DNA of 64,000 bases from Nageia nagi (Eukaryota > Pinophyta). The position numbers and the translations under genes are program-made. The stretch is taken from assembly GCA_050084985.1 (NCBI GenBank), contig JBITNC010000001.1:67084001-67148000 (forward strand). Reading direction: 5' to 3'. Under the pieces are notes generated by a model. That model made no database searches. It saw nothing but the letters and a program-made list of their open reading frames with translations, and was not told where the DNA came from. Positions 46,363-58,769 of the stretch are shown one piece after another (within the stretch, counting starts at the first letter, position 1; each line of letters opens with the position of its first letter).

Positions 46363-49300
46363 ATACCAAAACATGCACACGACTTGGAAAAAACAAAGTT
46401 ACTTGTTCTGCCTGAAAGAACAGGTTACCCCAAGCACTCACATCGAATATGGTCCAGGGCACAATAGTCAAAGATGCATGTTCTTACCCGTATACAAAGG
46501 AAATTCACACCATCGGGGTTCTTCTCCACAATGAAGAAAGACTACAAATGTGAACAAAAGAGAAGAAAGATCATGAATGCAAGGACAAACACAAGGATAA
46601 GTGCATAGGAATATGAAGAAAGATGAACTTATGAAGATATCACCAGTGATGCAGTGTCTCGACAAGTCATCTCCTGTTTCATTAAAAAAGTGTATTCACT
46701 ATCAAATCGGTCAACAAATTGCAATCTATGCTCAAATCGCTACCAGGCGAGAGCAAGAAACTGTAGGGTCTTGGTGGAAAACTCAATGGAGCATGGATAA
46801 ATGAAGGGAGCGCATGAATACATAGGCCTAACCAAATGTCCTAGAGACAAGCTATACTCCCCAGAATACATTCACTTGCATGCAAATCATGCAAAGAATA
46901 GCTTAATCCACTTCAACAAATATTCAATATCCAATTTTAGAAGGAAAAACTATTCAGACTTGCATAATCCCACAAATGCGAATCTCCATAGTATTAACTT
47001 TATAGCACTATTCCCAAAAGAAATAAATTTATAATGATATTCAATGATATAAGCAATAACATTCCTTGCCTGATAGCAGTATCCTCAACATGATATTCAA
47101 AGTATAGCAGAGATGTAATGATACAAAATCATAACAAGCATATTATGTAGCGAACTTCTATGCGGTGGAATGCTGAAATCTTAAATATGCAAATTCACAT
47201 ACATGCAAAATCTTCACAAATAAACAATGATATATACAAATGGCACATATGCTATATATTCTTCAGTTTTTCAAATGTAAAGAAATTCCTTCAATTCTTA
47301 CAAATGCAAAACCTTATGCAATCACTGTTATGCAAAAATACCGAATGCCAAAATCCCCTTCTAAATGGCCTCGATGGAGTACATATAGGCCATCACAAGT
47401 GTTACCCTAAAGGCATCAAATCCGATATGGTGCACACACATGCGACACACATACCGATACAAAATTAGATTGTTCACGTAAAACCATGCAAGTGGCACAT
47501 AAAATTGACATAATAGAAATGCCACTATCAAAAATGAATTTAATCTATGCAGAAACAAATCAATATGCAGTAAATGTCTAACATCTAAACTGGCAAGAGA
47601 AAAATCTCATCCCTGCAACAGTCATAGACATAAATGAGTATGACAGATTTGATCTAGCGACAGCAAAACCTTATCCCTACACCAATGAAATAGGGTAACT
47701 GAAGTCTGAGCATAACAACAACTATCATAAAATATACATTTAACAAAAGAAACATAATCGAGACGGAATCTACGAGTGGATTGGATCTATGCCAAATTTG
47801 ATCTCGTATTTGTAGAGTTCAACTCCTCGTTGGTGGACCGTACGAGTCAATGGTCTCCTCCAAGAAAACCATAGTCTTCCACATGCCCTTGGAGTTCATG
47901 CCAACAATTTTGCCATTTTGCCTAAAATAGTTTTATTGGTATGTTTTTCCTTCCGCACCCAAAACATGCACAACACTTGAAGGAAACAATGTTACTTGTT
48001 TTTGCCTTAAAGGACTTATTACCCCAAGCGCTCACATGGAATATGGTCTTGATGGCTCAGGAGTCAGAGATGCATGTTGTTAACCGTATACAAGGGAAAT
48101 ACATGTCGGAGATCCTTTCCTTAATGAGGAAAGACTGCAAATGTGAACAAAATAGATAAATGCAAGGGAATGCGAGGAAAGGAAAAGACCTATGAGAACG
48201 TCATCAGGTATACATGCCTCGGCAGGTCATCTTCAAATTCATTAAGGTCAATACACTCACAATTAAACATTTAGCAAAGTAGCAAATATGCTCCAATCAC
48301 TACCAGACGAGAGAAGGAAGCTATAGGATCTTTATGGAAGACTCATTGGAAACGGTAAAGATGAAATGAGGGCGTACGTGTAGTAATCTAACCGAATGAT
48401 ATAAAGAAAATTTGTAGGCCTCAAAATATATCCACTTGCATGAAAACTATGCAAAGAAGGATCAAACTGTTTCACAAAATAATGAATATGCAGTTCATAG
48501 AAAGAACCATTTAGATATGAATAATCCCTAGAATGATGTTCTTCACAGTATAACATTATGATTTTATTCCTCTAAACGAACACATTCATGATGATTTTCA
48601 ATAACAGAATATGCAGCAATCTTCTATGCAATGGAATGTGAATCTTATGACATTGAAGGCCGAAAATGATTGTACAAATAAACTCAATAGCCTCAATCTC
48701 AAACTGCAAGAACTTCACTATATAATGCTTTCATCATATCCAAAAGTGCAATGCAAAATAGTACAAAGATCATATGCATAAACTCTTCATGTCAAAATCC
48801 CTCATGCAAAAATCTCGTATGTCACAATCCAAATCTAAATGGTCTGAGTGGGGTATAAATAGGCCACTAGAAGTGATGTCTTAAAAGCATCAAATCTGAT
48901 ATGGTTTGCACAAAAACAACACACATACCAATACAAAATCAGATATCTTCATACAAAACAACACACATACCAATACAAAATCAGATATCTTCATACAAAA
49001 CTATGTAAGTGGCATTCAAAGATGACAAAATATAAATGCCACCGCCGATATGCATCTACTCTACATTTAATCTATGCAACAAAAAATCAGATATGAAATA
49101 AATAGTTTGAAAAGCTCCAGCATCTAAATCGATGGGAGCAAAACTTCATCCCTGCACTGGTCAGAGTCATAAATGAGTCTAAAGATTTGATCTGGTAGTA
49201 GCAAAACCTCATCCCTACACCACTCCAATCAAAATAAAGTAGAGTTTGACATAACCAACATAACCATATGTATGGAACACAGAAAAAAGTACCACAAATG

Positions 49301-49389
49301 AAGTCTACTAGTGAATCACATCTAGGCTACATCTAATTTGGCGCGGACAGAGTTCCACTCCTCACACACCCCTGGAGATCATGCCAACA
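46363..49389 (-). repeat. 1.48-kb tandem duplication (two diverged units)
   Basis: Unit 1 is about 46363-47906 and unit 2 about 47907-49389. They match through many strings: ACATGCACA near 46370 and 47957, TTACCCCAAGC near 46424 and 48018, AACCGTATAC near 46486 and 48080, and CATGCCAACA at 47897 and 49380. On the minus strand each begins TGTTGGCATGA, an LTR-like start. The upper unit abuts the 3' end of copy C. No coding domain was recognised. They may be two LTRs in tandem or a duplicated non-coding segment. Confidence 0.8.
48913..48996. repeat. Perfect 42-bp tandem duplication
   Basis: Two identical 42-bp copies (48913-48954 and 48955-48996), starting AAAACAACACACATACC, inside unit 2. Unit 1 has a single copy near 47447, so this is a recent slippage or repair event. 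Confidence 0.92.
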
Positions 49390-49425
49390 GTGCTACCATC
49401 CTATCAAAAGTATCCTTCAATATTC

Positions 49426-51689
49426 TTGGATGTAGCCTACATATAGTCTATCCAGATGACCATTTGCCTCTTGTGGATGATGCTCTGCCTTCAGCAAGTT
49501 GAGATCATCAACTTGAAGATGTTCCTGGACTAGGTTCTCGACCTCAACCAATACCGCTTCCTTTTTATTGACAAATTTATCTTCCCCTTGGAACTTGAGT
49601 TGATAAAGATACTCACTCATTTGTTCCTCAACCTCCTTTCACAAGGGGATAGGACAGCGTTGCACATCTCAATTGCATGGTTAAATCAATCATGGTGATA
49701 AGTGAACTCATGAGAGGGGGCAAACTTTTATGGGTTATTAGCGAAAATATGTTGCAAATGGGAAACGTTGGGAAGTTATCTATCCAATGTACTGAGGTGT
49801 GCTGAAATATACGTTTTCAGATCTCTCATCTCAACACCCTCGGCAAGGAGTTTGTAAACCTTTGAAGGCAATCTTTCAACGGCCTCCATCACTTCATTCT
49901 TAAGCTGCTCCTTCATGAATTCTGATCCCTCATGGAAAGAAGTCTGCTTTTGTAACTGTAAAGGAGTGGTACTAATTTTTTGGAACTCTTATATGATCTT
50001 CCTGCTAGCCGTGAGTTCCTTCTTCAACTTCTTCACTTCCCTTTTGGCTTCATAGCCTTCTTGCTCCATGACTGCAACATTTTGGGAGACAATATGTTTT
50101 CTGGTTGTTAACCCTAGCTTAACCTATTCTTGAATGTCTCAATGACGCAATCCTCTGCTCTCCGAGGTGCTTCTCCTTGAGTAAAAATGGTGATGGAAAT
50201 GTCCTTTCGAGAGGTGGAAACGAAAGTGTCCAACCTTTGAATCTTCTCCCCTCTTGAAAGCACTTCTTCCTCATCATCAGAATGCAAGTCTTGGTCTATA
50301 ACACAGGCATCCAAGTTAAGATTTGGATGTTTGGTCATTGGTCGAGGGGAAACCTTTGAACCAGCAATCTTCCTTTGTCAATTTTCTTGACCTCTTTCAC
50401 TAGAGTGGTCTGCACAACAACCATTTCCTTGCCATGATGTTCCTCCTGCCTTATCTTCTTCTCATCACTCATCTTGGTAGAGGACTTATTGAAAGAAGGG
50501 GACTTCTTCCAATGTTCGATAGGAGAGGACTTGTATGCAACCACCTCTCTAGCCGTTTTTTTCCAATTATCCGGACGTCATCATGATAGGTACCAACGTC
50601 ACTATCCAATCATCAGGGATGGTTTCAATCTCGATTTCATCAAGTGCTAAGCACCTCCAGCTATGTCCTCTTGCTCATGCATATTGGCAGCATTGCCAAC
50701 ATCATCATCTTCTTCTTCTTCCTCACTATGACTCTCCGATTCTAAAGCAGAATACTCCACCGTAAGGTTAGGATCTTCAATCTCTTCATCGGAAGAAGAA
50801 GAGGAATGCTCAAAACCAAAGCTAGAACTTTGTTGCAAAGCGGGAACTTTCATCTAGCAAACTCCTTGGATTAAACTTTGCCATGTACCAACAATACACC
50901 AAATAAGAGTTCATATAGAATCTCTTCGAGGAGCCGAAAAGGACAATTGATAACGCAACGCATCACTAATTACCCCAGCCCATTGGATAGGTCTCCCCAA
51001 ACTCAACAATAAAACCTATGCACTTTCTCCAGTACTTAACATCATTTTATTTACTCGTCACTTTGGACAACAGGGTGATCAATTTTGCTGCAATTGTCAG
51101 GAATTCATCTCTCCGTGCATTGATCAACCTCTGCCCTTGAAGGTTTTGAAACTTTTAAGTAAACAAGGTCAAATATAGTCTCCAGGTCGGGCCATGGATT
51201 CAAGAAATTCTTAAGAATGGGTCAAAGGACAATCGTCCCCATAACTCTTCCAGCCAAAGGTTGCTTCAATTCCAGTAGGAGAAAAGTCCTTCATCATGTT
51301 GGCTTATGATCCTGCAGAACCATTGTGCCATAATCGCATTTCTTGGCCACTTCAGTATCCAGGTTTGGGAAAGGTATTGCAAATGGAATTATGGCGGCAT
51401 TGAACAATTCGAATGTGCAGATGTGCTTCTCGAATAAGACCTCTTTGCTGATGGACAATGTGGAGGCTAGGGTCAGAAAAAGATCAAGGCTTACCCAATT
51501 TGTATCACCAACGAGAAATGTGTTTCCCCTTGAATTTGGCTTCAAGTAGCACTGTTTTTGTCTTCTGTTAAAAGTCTATTAGGCTATCCTTCACAAGCCT
51601 TGTCATATGGCTTTTTGTTACATAACTTTCGAACAACTAGCTCGAACTTTCCAGGCTCTCAATGGAGGTGTTTTGACATTTGAAGCCAT
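49426..51689 (-). pseudogene. Unnamed repeat-borne ORF family, copy C
   Basis: Minus strand, start codon proposed at 51689 (MASNVKTPPLRAWKV, aligning with MSSKVKPPLLKAKKV of copy D). N-terminal module: LFESYVTK, EAKFKG, VGDTNWV, IIPFAIPFPNL and EVAKKC (51.66-51.33 kb). Core: IQWAGVISDALRYQL then FYMNSYLVY near 50.98-50.88 kb. Acidic segment: SSSSSDEE and ESESHSEEEEEDDD (50.83-50.69 kb). Later: VIDQDLHSDDEEE, LDTFVST (50.3-50.2 kb) and a Lys/Glu-rich possible coiled coil ending LKFQGEDKFVNKKEAVLVE near 49.6 kb. Frames change repeatedly. Coding similarity with copy D runs to about 49426, where it ends near the tandem duplication. Confidence 0.8.
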
Positions 51690-53217
51690 GAAAGGTATTA
51701 CTCACCTCCTCTTTCAACTCCAGACGTCTGACCAATCTAGGCGCACAGTTCTGTATGAGTGCAAAAGCACAACTTGAAAAGTATGCGCTAGGCCTAGGGA
51801 CACTTTAGTCTTTCAAACACAATTCTTCAATCCAGATTTGGTCTCAAGTACTGCCTTGAAGGTATGCGACTAGCTTCAAGGGTAGATATGAAATGCCTTA
51901 GCCAAAAAAGGCTACCTCAATGTCCAACGTCCCTAAATCCTCCTTTCCTCCTTGGTCGCACATTTCAAAGTGAGTGCCTAGCCATGCAAGAGAAATGGTG
52001 CGAGAGAGTTCAAAAATGAATATGCAATGTTTCTCAGTGCTTTTCTTTCCTTGGTCACATGTTTTGAAATGAGTATCCAAGCATGCAAGAGAAATGATCC
52101 GACTAAGAAGAGGGGTGATTCTGGAATGATGTTCGAAATACTAAAAAAGGGGGTGATATTTATACGTTTGTATAATTGCCAAGTGTCACTTCGTTATTAA
52201 GCTGTCTAAGGGTCAAATAGAAGGCCCACAACAAGGTCGCATGTTTCTTGGAGTGTGCAAAAGGACGGGTTGAAAATGACGTGACTGGCAAAGGGGAGTG
52301 ACTTGGCCAAATTTCACATTGATTTTAAAGACTTAGCCCCTAGTCACACCGTTTTGGGTGGGTGCCTAAAGCACATGCTTAAATCTTTGAGCCTGAATCC
52401 TGGCATATTTCCTAAAGCCTTAGCCCCTAGTCACATGCCGAGGAAGGAGTGCTTTTTATCCTATTCTCCAACGCTTTGCTCCTTGTCAAATTTGCACACA
52501 GAAATGAAGGGGTCTGACTTCCCTTTTATAGCTCTCTAGGTGGGACACATGTCACCATGTGATAGACATACAAATAGGTACAATGCACAGGCTCCCACTT
52601 GTCAACGCGGCTCAATATTTAGACAATTTTCCTCTCTTCCCTCTAGTCGCATGGTTTTGGACAAGTGCAAAAGGACTCATATAGATCCTTGCGACAGCCT
52701 TTGAGGCTCCAAAATTTCACTTAGTATCCCCCACATTGGTCGCATGCTTTTTGGTGAGTGCTAAAAGGACTCATCTCAAAACATGTGACAATGAGAAAAA
52801 AATACTAAAGGGACTCCATGAAATGCATGCGACAACAATATGCATTGAAAAAACGCAAAGTGTGAGATGATGTCCAACCTAGTCACACCTTTCCTAGAGG
52901 GTGCAAAAGCACTCCCTCAAAAACATGCCACAAGCTGCAAATGGGGTTCCTACAACATGGAGGCCCTCAAGATGCTTTTGAACCTGATGCAAGTGACAAA
53001 AACGAGGAAGGTTGATTGGTCGCATTGCTTGAGAGTGATGCAAAGCACTCATTGAAAAACATGCGACATACTGAAAAATACAAGATTTCGACTTCAACTA
53101 GAATGAATATGCAGTTTAAACACGTTCCTAGGATTAGACCGAAAGATGTGCATCTTCTTTGATAAATTTTTCTGCAATTCCTCTTTGCTTTCATTGGGAG
53201 GTGTTGTGTACACACAA
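51690..53217 (-). other. Leader of copy C with stem-loop array
   Basis: About 1.5 kb between the start of copy C and the 3' end of copy D. On the minus strand it starts TTGTGTGTACACAACAC, similar to the other element starts. It holds repeated stem-loop units at about 51738-51791, 51953-52004, 52053-52105, 52234-52288, 52645-52696, 52738-52790, 52881-52934 and 53018-53069. Each has a GGTCGCAT-type left arm and a complementary ATGCGACT-type right arm around an A-rich loop. It is homologous to the leader of copy D. It could also be the LTR shared by D and C. Confidence 0.75.
52521..52530 (-). promoter_or_regulatory. Candidate TATA box of copy C
   Basis: TATAAAAGGG on the minus strand. The surrounding sequence (including a GGGACACATGTCACC-type string) is conserved in the leader of copy D around 57885. 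Confidence 0.55.
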
Positions 53218-53222
53218 GAAGT

Positions 53223-56200
53223 CCCCGATCTGCTCGGATATAGCCTACATCTGGTATTTCCAGATGACCATTTGTCTCATGGATGATGGATGTTATGCTT
53301 CAGCAAACTAAGGTCATCGAGGTCTATATGTTCTTGTATTAGGATTTGAGCCTCTACCATTAGCGCCTCTTTCTTCCTCACGTTGTTATCCTCCACTTGG
53401 AACTTGAGTTGATCGACATACTTGCTCGCTTGCTCCTTGACCTCTTTCCTCAAGGGGTTTCTTAGTTTCAATACTACATTACACTTTTCAAGTGCATGCT
53501 TCAGCCAGTCGTGATGGTAAGTGAATTGATGGCAGTAGAACAATTTCCTGGGCCTATTAGCGAGAAGTTGTTGCAAATGGGAGACGATGAGGAGGTAGTT
53601 CTCCAACTTGTTGAGGTGTGCTGTGATTTGTGCTTTAAGATCCCGGATTTCCACACCCTCTTCTAGAAGATGATGATAGTTTCCATCATCTCCTTCTTCA
53701 GCTACCCCTTCATCAACTCCCAACCTTCATGGAAAGAGGTCTGCTTCTTTAGATCAAGAGGGGTGGTACTGATATTTTCAAACTCTTTAACGATTTTCCT
53801 GCTATCCTCGAGCTCCCTTTTCAGTCTCTTAACCTCTTTCTTGGATTCATAGCCCTCCGGTTCCACGACTTTCAACATTTTGGGTTACTATGTGCTTTCG
53901 GGCCGTCAGTCCCAACTTCACAGGCATCTTAAACGTCTCTATCATACATTCTTCTACCCTCTGAGGATATTTCTCTTTTGAATAGCAATGACTGATGGAG
54001 ATCTCCTTTCAGGAGGTCGAAACAAATGTGTCAACCATCCTGATCTTCTCACCATCGAAGGCTCCTCTTCTTCATCTTCACAACACAGATCTTGGTCTAT
54101 CTCCTCATCCTAAGTCGTACTCATGCTGAGGGCTCTAAGGCAAGCATCTAAGTCAAGGTCTGGATGTTCGATTGTTGGCTGAGAAGGAAACCTCTGCACC
54201 AACAATAGACCTTTGCTGACCTTCTCAAACTGTTTGGTCGAAGTGGTCAGAATACGGGCCATCTCCTTACCTTGGTGCTTGTCCTGCTTTCTCTACCTCT
54301 TTTGCTCTTCAATCTCCCCTTCGTCTTCTTTATCTACGCCATTGCCAACTATTGATATGCCTTTGTCCTGTGGTTGAAGGGATCTTTCATGGAAGGTTCT
54401 TTTTACAAGGGGTTTCTAGGAAGACAAAGGTGACCGCATTCTTTGCTCGGCAGGAGAGGGTTTTGGAGACACCCACCTCTTTGCCACACTTTACTCCGAC
54501 GATTTGGACCCTGTCATCATCATAGGTCCCAACGTCCACAATCTCATCAGCATCTGGGACAGTATTAATCTTCGTTTCATCAGGTGTGGAAGACCCTATA
54601 CCTACATTATCTTGTTTGTGGTACTATTCGTCAACAACAGCATCATTATCATCTTCTTCTTCTTCACCATGGCTTTCTTCATCACTGCTCTGGTTCCCTG
54701 ACTCTTCATCAGAGCCTTGTACTATACGGTTGGGTTCCCCATCAGTCTCTTCATTGAAAGAAGTGGAATGCTCAGAAGAACTAGAACTTGGTTGCAATGG
54801 GGAAACCTTTTCTCCACATCCAGGATGACGAATGGGTGTGGAAGGAATGTCCTTTGTGGGTGAACCATCGACATAAGCCTCCTCCAACATATCCAAGGGG
54901 ACACTGCGATAGAAAACATCTCTCAAATCGACCATCACCACACTACATTTACTAGGGCTTGATGTGTGCTCCCTTGAAACTCCTCTCTTCCTGATAGGAA
55001 GTAAGGGCACGCTGCCTTGTGGAGGCGCAGCACTAGCAGGCACGTTTTGATCGTGAGACATCTCTATATTTCACCTTAACAATGTGTTGTCTATGAGGTG
55101 GCCTTTCGGCTAGGAGGGGCTCCTTCTTGCTCAAAAGAGCATCTATTCGTGCAATTTCTTCCTCACTCCGCACATTTCGATACTTCTCCACATACCCTAA
55201 CTATTTATGTTGAAAAGCGATTGGCTTATAGAATGAGATGTTGTAGAAATGGGCAATTACACCTCTAGGCTCATAATTTCTATATGTTGCCACTATCAAG
55301 AAGATATTGTAGCAGCTCCTTTTTCATATTGCTGGCGTCAACCCACAACTAGCAAACATAACTTGCAATGGAAATGGGCAAGTTAATGGTTGCATTCTTC
55401 TATATCCACACTCTTTCCTTCATAAACAACAATTGTCTAGCAAACTCCATGAGAATAAGTCTGTCGTAGCATATTTGGGCTGGAGGAGGGGTTGCTCTTT
55501 GGAAGCATATACCCTGATGAATATATGGACCTCATACTGCAGATAGAACTCTCCATGTACGTTAATGGTCTAAATGGCTGCATCAGAAATCCTCTTAAAT
55601 ACGAACTCCCCTTTAATGTCTTTGTAGATAGAATATGCCCACCTATCATTTCTCTAATAGAATTGGGCAAATTTGTTGTGATACAACTACTTCAGGTATA
55701 CATGCCACACAAGAATGCCTTTCTCTCCCAAGTATATTTTATCTGCAAGCTCTTTGGATCTGAGTTTGCCATGTAACAACTGGTACACCAAATAAGAGTT
55801 CATGTCAAACCTCTTCGACGAACCAAGATAAGCTAGCTGGTGGTGTCGGGCATCACTCATCACCTTAGTCCATCTAAAGGCTCTCCGCGAAATGATTACT
55901 ACAATAAACCTTGTGAACTATTTTCTGTACTTGGAATCACTTTTCCTAACCTATAACTCTGGACAACAAAGTGCTCAACATGGCCACTGTAGGTAGGAAT
56001 TCCTCCCTACAAGCATTGACCAATCTTTGGCCCTGGATGTTCTGATACTCTTCAGATACCCATGGGGAATGTAGTCCCCTTGCCTAGTAATGGAATCATG
56101 AAACTCCTTAGAACTTGCTAGTGTGTAGTCATCCTCATATCTTTTCCAACCAAAGGTTGCTTAAATTCCATCATGGAAGAAATCCATGATCACATTACCT

Positions 56201-56598
56201 TCTGTGTCCAAGAGGACTCTCTTATCAAATTTACATCTCTTGGCTACCGTGTAGCACAAGTCAGGAAATGGTACTACGAAAGGTATCACAGTGCCATTCA
56301 AAAATCCACAAGTGTGGATGAGTTCATCTGGCAAGTCCTCCTTACTATTCCAAGCAATGGAGGCCATGGTTTGGATGGGGTAAAGATTTCTGCTATGTGT
56401 ATCTCCAACGATGTTGTATCTCCCCTTGAACTTGGCTTCAGGGAGCTTTGGTCTTTCCCTTATTCGAAATTCTACATTGCTCTCTGTAAAGAGCCTAATC
56501 ATCTGGTCTTTAGTCACATGTCTCTCAAATAGCTGCCCTTGAACTTTCTTGGCCTTTAGTAGGGGTGGCTTCACTTTGGAAGACATTTGAAAAATCAT
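53223..56598 (-). pseudogene. Unnamed repeat-borne ORF family, copy D
   Basis: Best-preserved minus-strand copy. Start codon at 56598 or 56586. The first 145 codons are open: KAKKVQGQLFERHVTK, EAKFKGRYNIVGDTH, VIPFVVPFPDL, TVAKRCKFDKR. Then GWKRYEDDY and FHDSITRQGDY near 56.1 kb (matching copy F), a damaged VISD/NSYLVYQLL core near 55.85-55.78 kb, and HGEFYLQ and IFIRVY near 55.55 kb. An acidic serine-rich segment (open 55061-54624) has SSSSSEHSTSFNEE and SHGEEEEDDND. The C-terminal part (open 53723-53277) has FYCHQFTYHHDWLKHALEKC and long Lys/Glu stretches suggesting a coiled coil. No enzyme motif seen. A nucleic-acid or particle-forming role is only a guess. Confidence 0.82.
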
Positions 56599-57549
56599 GG
56601 AGAAAAGGATCCAAAAATTCTGGAAGTGCCTAAAGAATACAACAAGGACTAGTCAGAATACCCTGAAAAATGCAACGAGAAAGAATCAAACATGAAGTTT
56701 TGGGTTGCAAACATCTAGGAACATGAAGTTTTGGCGTCTCACAATCAGCCACTGTCAGCTTGGAACCCTGGTCGCACGGTTTCAGATGAGTCCTTTTTCA
56801 CTGCCTGAAAAGCACCCGACTGGGTCCTAGGTCCCTTAGTCAATTTTAGAGCATCATTTCTTCATGTCACACCTGGGCGCATGGATTTAGGTAAGTGGAA
56901 AACCATGTACTGCAAAGCATGCGCCTTAGATTCCAAGGTTCAAAATGGAATGCCTTAGCCAAAATGACTAACTGGATGTACAAACAACACCCTAACTCCT
57001 TATTCCTCCCTGTAAAACCAATTTGAATGAGTGCAAAATAATGTGCTCGAAATGTTGCAATTAAGGATCTGGATGCAAATCTACAATGAAGCAATGAAAA
57101 TGACCAAGGGGTTGCTTAGTACCGACAGCTTTACGGGTTGGCATGTATCACCTCTTGGTTGGCTGAAATTGAGGTCAAATGATGGGGCTAGGGTGAAGGG
57201 TGCACGGTTTCAGGTGTGTGAAAAAGCACCCTTGCTCGTACCCTTTCAAAGCATACGCCTTGAAACATGCACCTGGCCCTCTCTTCTTGAATTCCAACAC
57301 TTGGTCAATTTTATCCCTAGCCTAAGAGGTTTGGGATTGGGCGCTTGGTTTTGGAGGGGTGGGTTTTAATGTTTCCCAGAATGGTGCAACTGGCCTATGG
57401 CACACCTCCCAAGACCAAAAATTTCAAAAAAAAAAAGATTAAAAAAATGTACTTTGAAACAAGGCACATGTTTTAGAGGACGTGCTTTTTCTCCTTAACT
57501 CCACACAGTTCTCCAAAATTAACCTTCCAAATTGAATAACTAAGGCTGA

Positions 57550-58205
57550 CCTTCCTTTAATAGCCTTCACGGATGGGACAGGTGTCATCTTGTGATTGGC
57601 GCCCGAAGGTGTCAAATGCATGTATCCACACTTGTCAACATCCAGGCCCAACACTAAACCAAATTTTATTCCTCGAACTTGGTCACAACATTTAGGCATG
57701 TCTCTCAAAACGTGCAACTAACTGTTTAGGACATTACTTCAAAAAAGGTTAAGTATAGGACCTCTTCTACCTTGGTCGCACTGTTTTGGGGACATGGAAA
57801 AGCATGTCCCTGAAAACATGCAACTAGCCTTTTCACATGCAAAGATAAGTGACTACAAAACTATTCTAGGTATGCGGCTAGCCTTTTTATAGACTTCTCG
57901 GATTGGACAGGCGTCATCTTGTGATAGGTGCCTGAGGGGGTCAAATGCATGTATCCACACTTGTCAACATCCAGGCCCAACACTTAACCAAATTTTATTG
58001 CTCGAACTTGGTCGCACCATTTAAGCATGTCCCTCAAAAAGTGCAACTAGTTGCTTTGGTACTTTACTTCAAAAAGTTAAGTATAGGACCTCTTCTACCT
58101 TGGTCGCACCGTTTTTGGGACATGGAAAAGCATGTCCCTCAAAAAAAGCGACTAGCCTTTTTACATGCAATGATAATCGACTACAAAAATATTCTAAGCA
58201 TGGGA
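57550..58205. repeat. 329-bp tandem duplication in the leader of copy D
   Basis: Two copies, about 57550-57880 and 57880-58205, share GTCATCTTGTGAT, CAAATGCATGTATCCACACT, CATCCAGGCCCAACACT and AAGTATAGGACCTCTTCTAC. The shift measured at GACAGG is 329 bp (57577 and 57906). The duplicated part includes the TATA region and one stem-loop unit. Confidence 0.9.
57882..57891 (-). promoter_or_regulatory. Candidate TATA box of copy D
   Basis: TATAAAAAGG on the minus strand, in the same conserved context as the box of copy C. In the other copy of the 329-bp duplication the equivalent (57553-57562 region) is mutated to TATTAAAGG. Confidence 0.5.
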
Positions 58206-58769
58206 CGTCCACAACCATGGTCGCACCGTTTTGGGGATATGCAAAAGCGTGTCCCTTAAAACATGTGGCTAAGCCTATTCATCATGATTTTGCAAAAATA
58301 TGCTACGTATGAAAGCTCTGAGCCCTGGTGGCACCATTTTGGGTACATGCAAAAAGAATGTTCCTCAAAACATGCGACTTGCTGGAAAACATGATTTTTC
58401 TCGATAATTTGAACATAACGATTCCAGCATGAAGATGCAATGAAATAGGGATGGGTTTTTCAACATGAGGAACCTGAAAATGCAATTTTTAAGTGCTAAA
58501 AATGAAGATATGAGTACAAAAATGTAGCATAAAGTTCGTCCAACCGTTTAGGGGATATGCAAAAGTATGTCCCTCAAAACATGAGACTAAGAAAAGATGC
58601 GATTTTCTGATTGGATTTCATAATGTTAGTGCAGATTTAACATGTTTCTTGTAGCTAGACCAATGATACGTGCATTCCCATAGACAAAACTTCGACCAAT
58701 CATTTGTGCTTCATTTTATGAGGGTCCTCAAAATTCAAAAATTTTGGGGGCTATTGTGCAAGAACAAGC

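Larger units (their letters stand above)
56599..58764 (-). other. Leader of copy D with stem-loop array
   Basis: About 2.2 kb homologous to the leader of copy C. On the minus strand it starts TGTTCTTGCACAATAG at 58764. Stem-loop units at about 56769-56822, 56875-56935, 57773-57828, 58101-58154, 58219-58272, 58328-58381 and 58537-58590. In the unit at 58219 the arms GGTCGCACCGTTTTGGGG and CCCTTAAAACATGTGGCT pair through most of their length, and the inner ATATGC / GCGTGT close on an AAAA loop. A 329-bp segment holding the promoter region is duplicated here (listed separately). Confidence 0.75.

Noticed and set aside
51738-58590. CRISPR-like array or microRNA gene cluster
   Set aside because: Units are fold-backs with irregular spacing and no constant repeat/spacer pattern, and this is plant DNA. 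Precursor microRNA cannot be claimed without small-RNA data.
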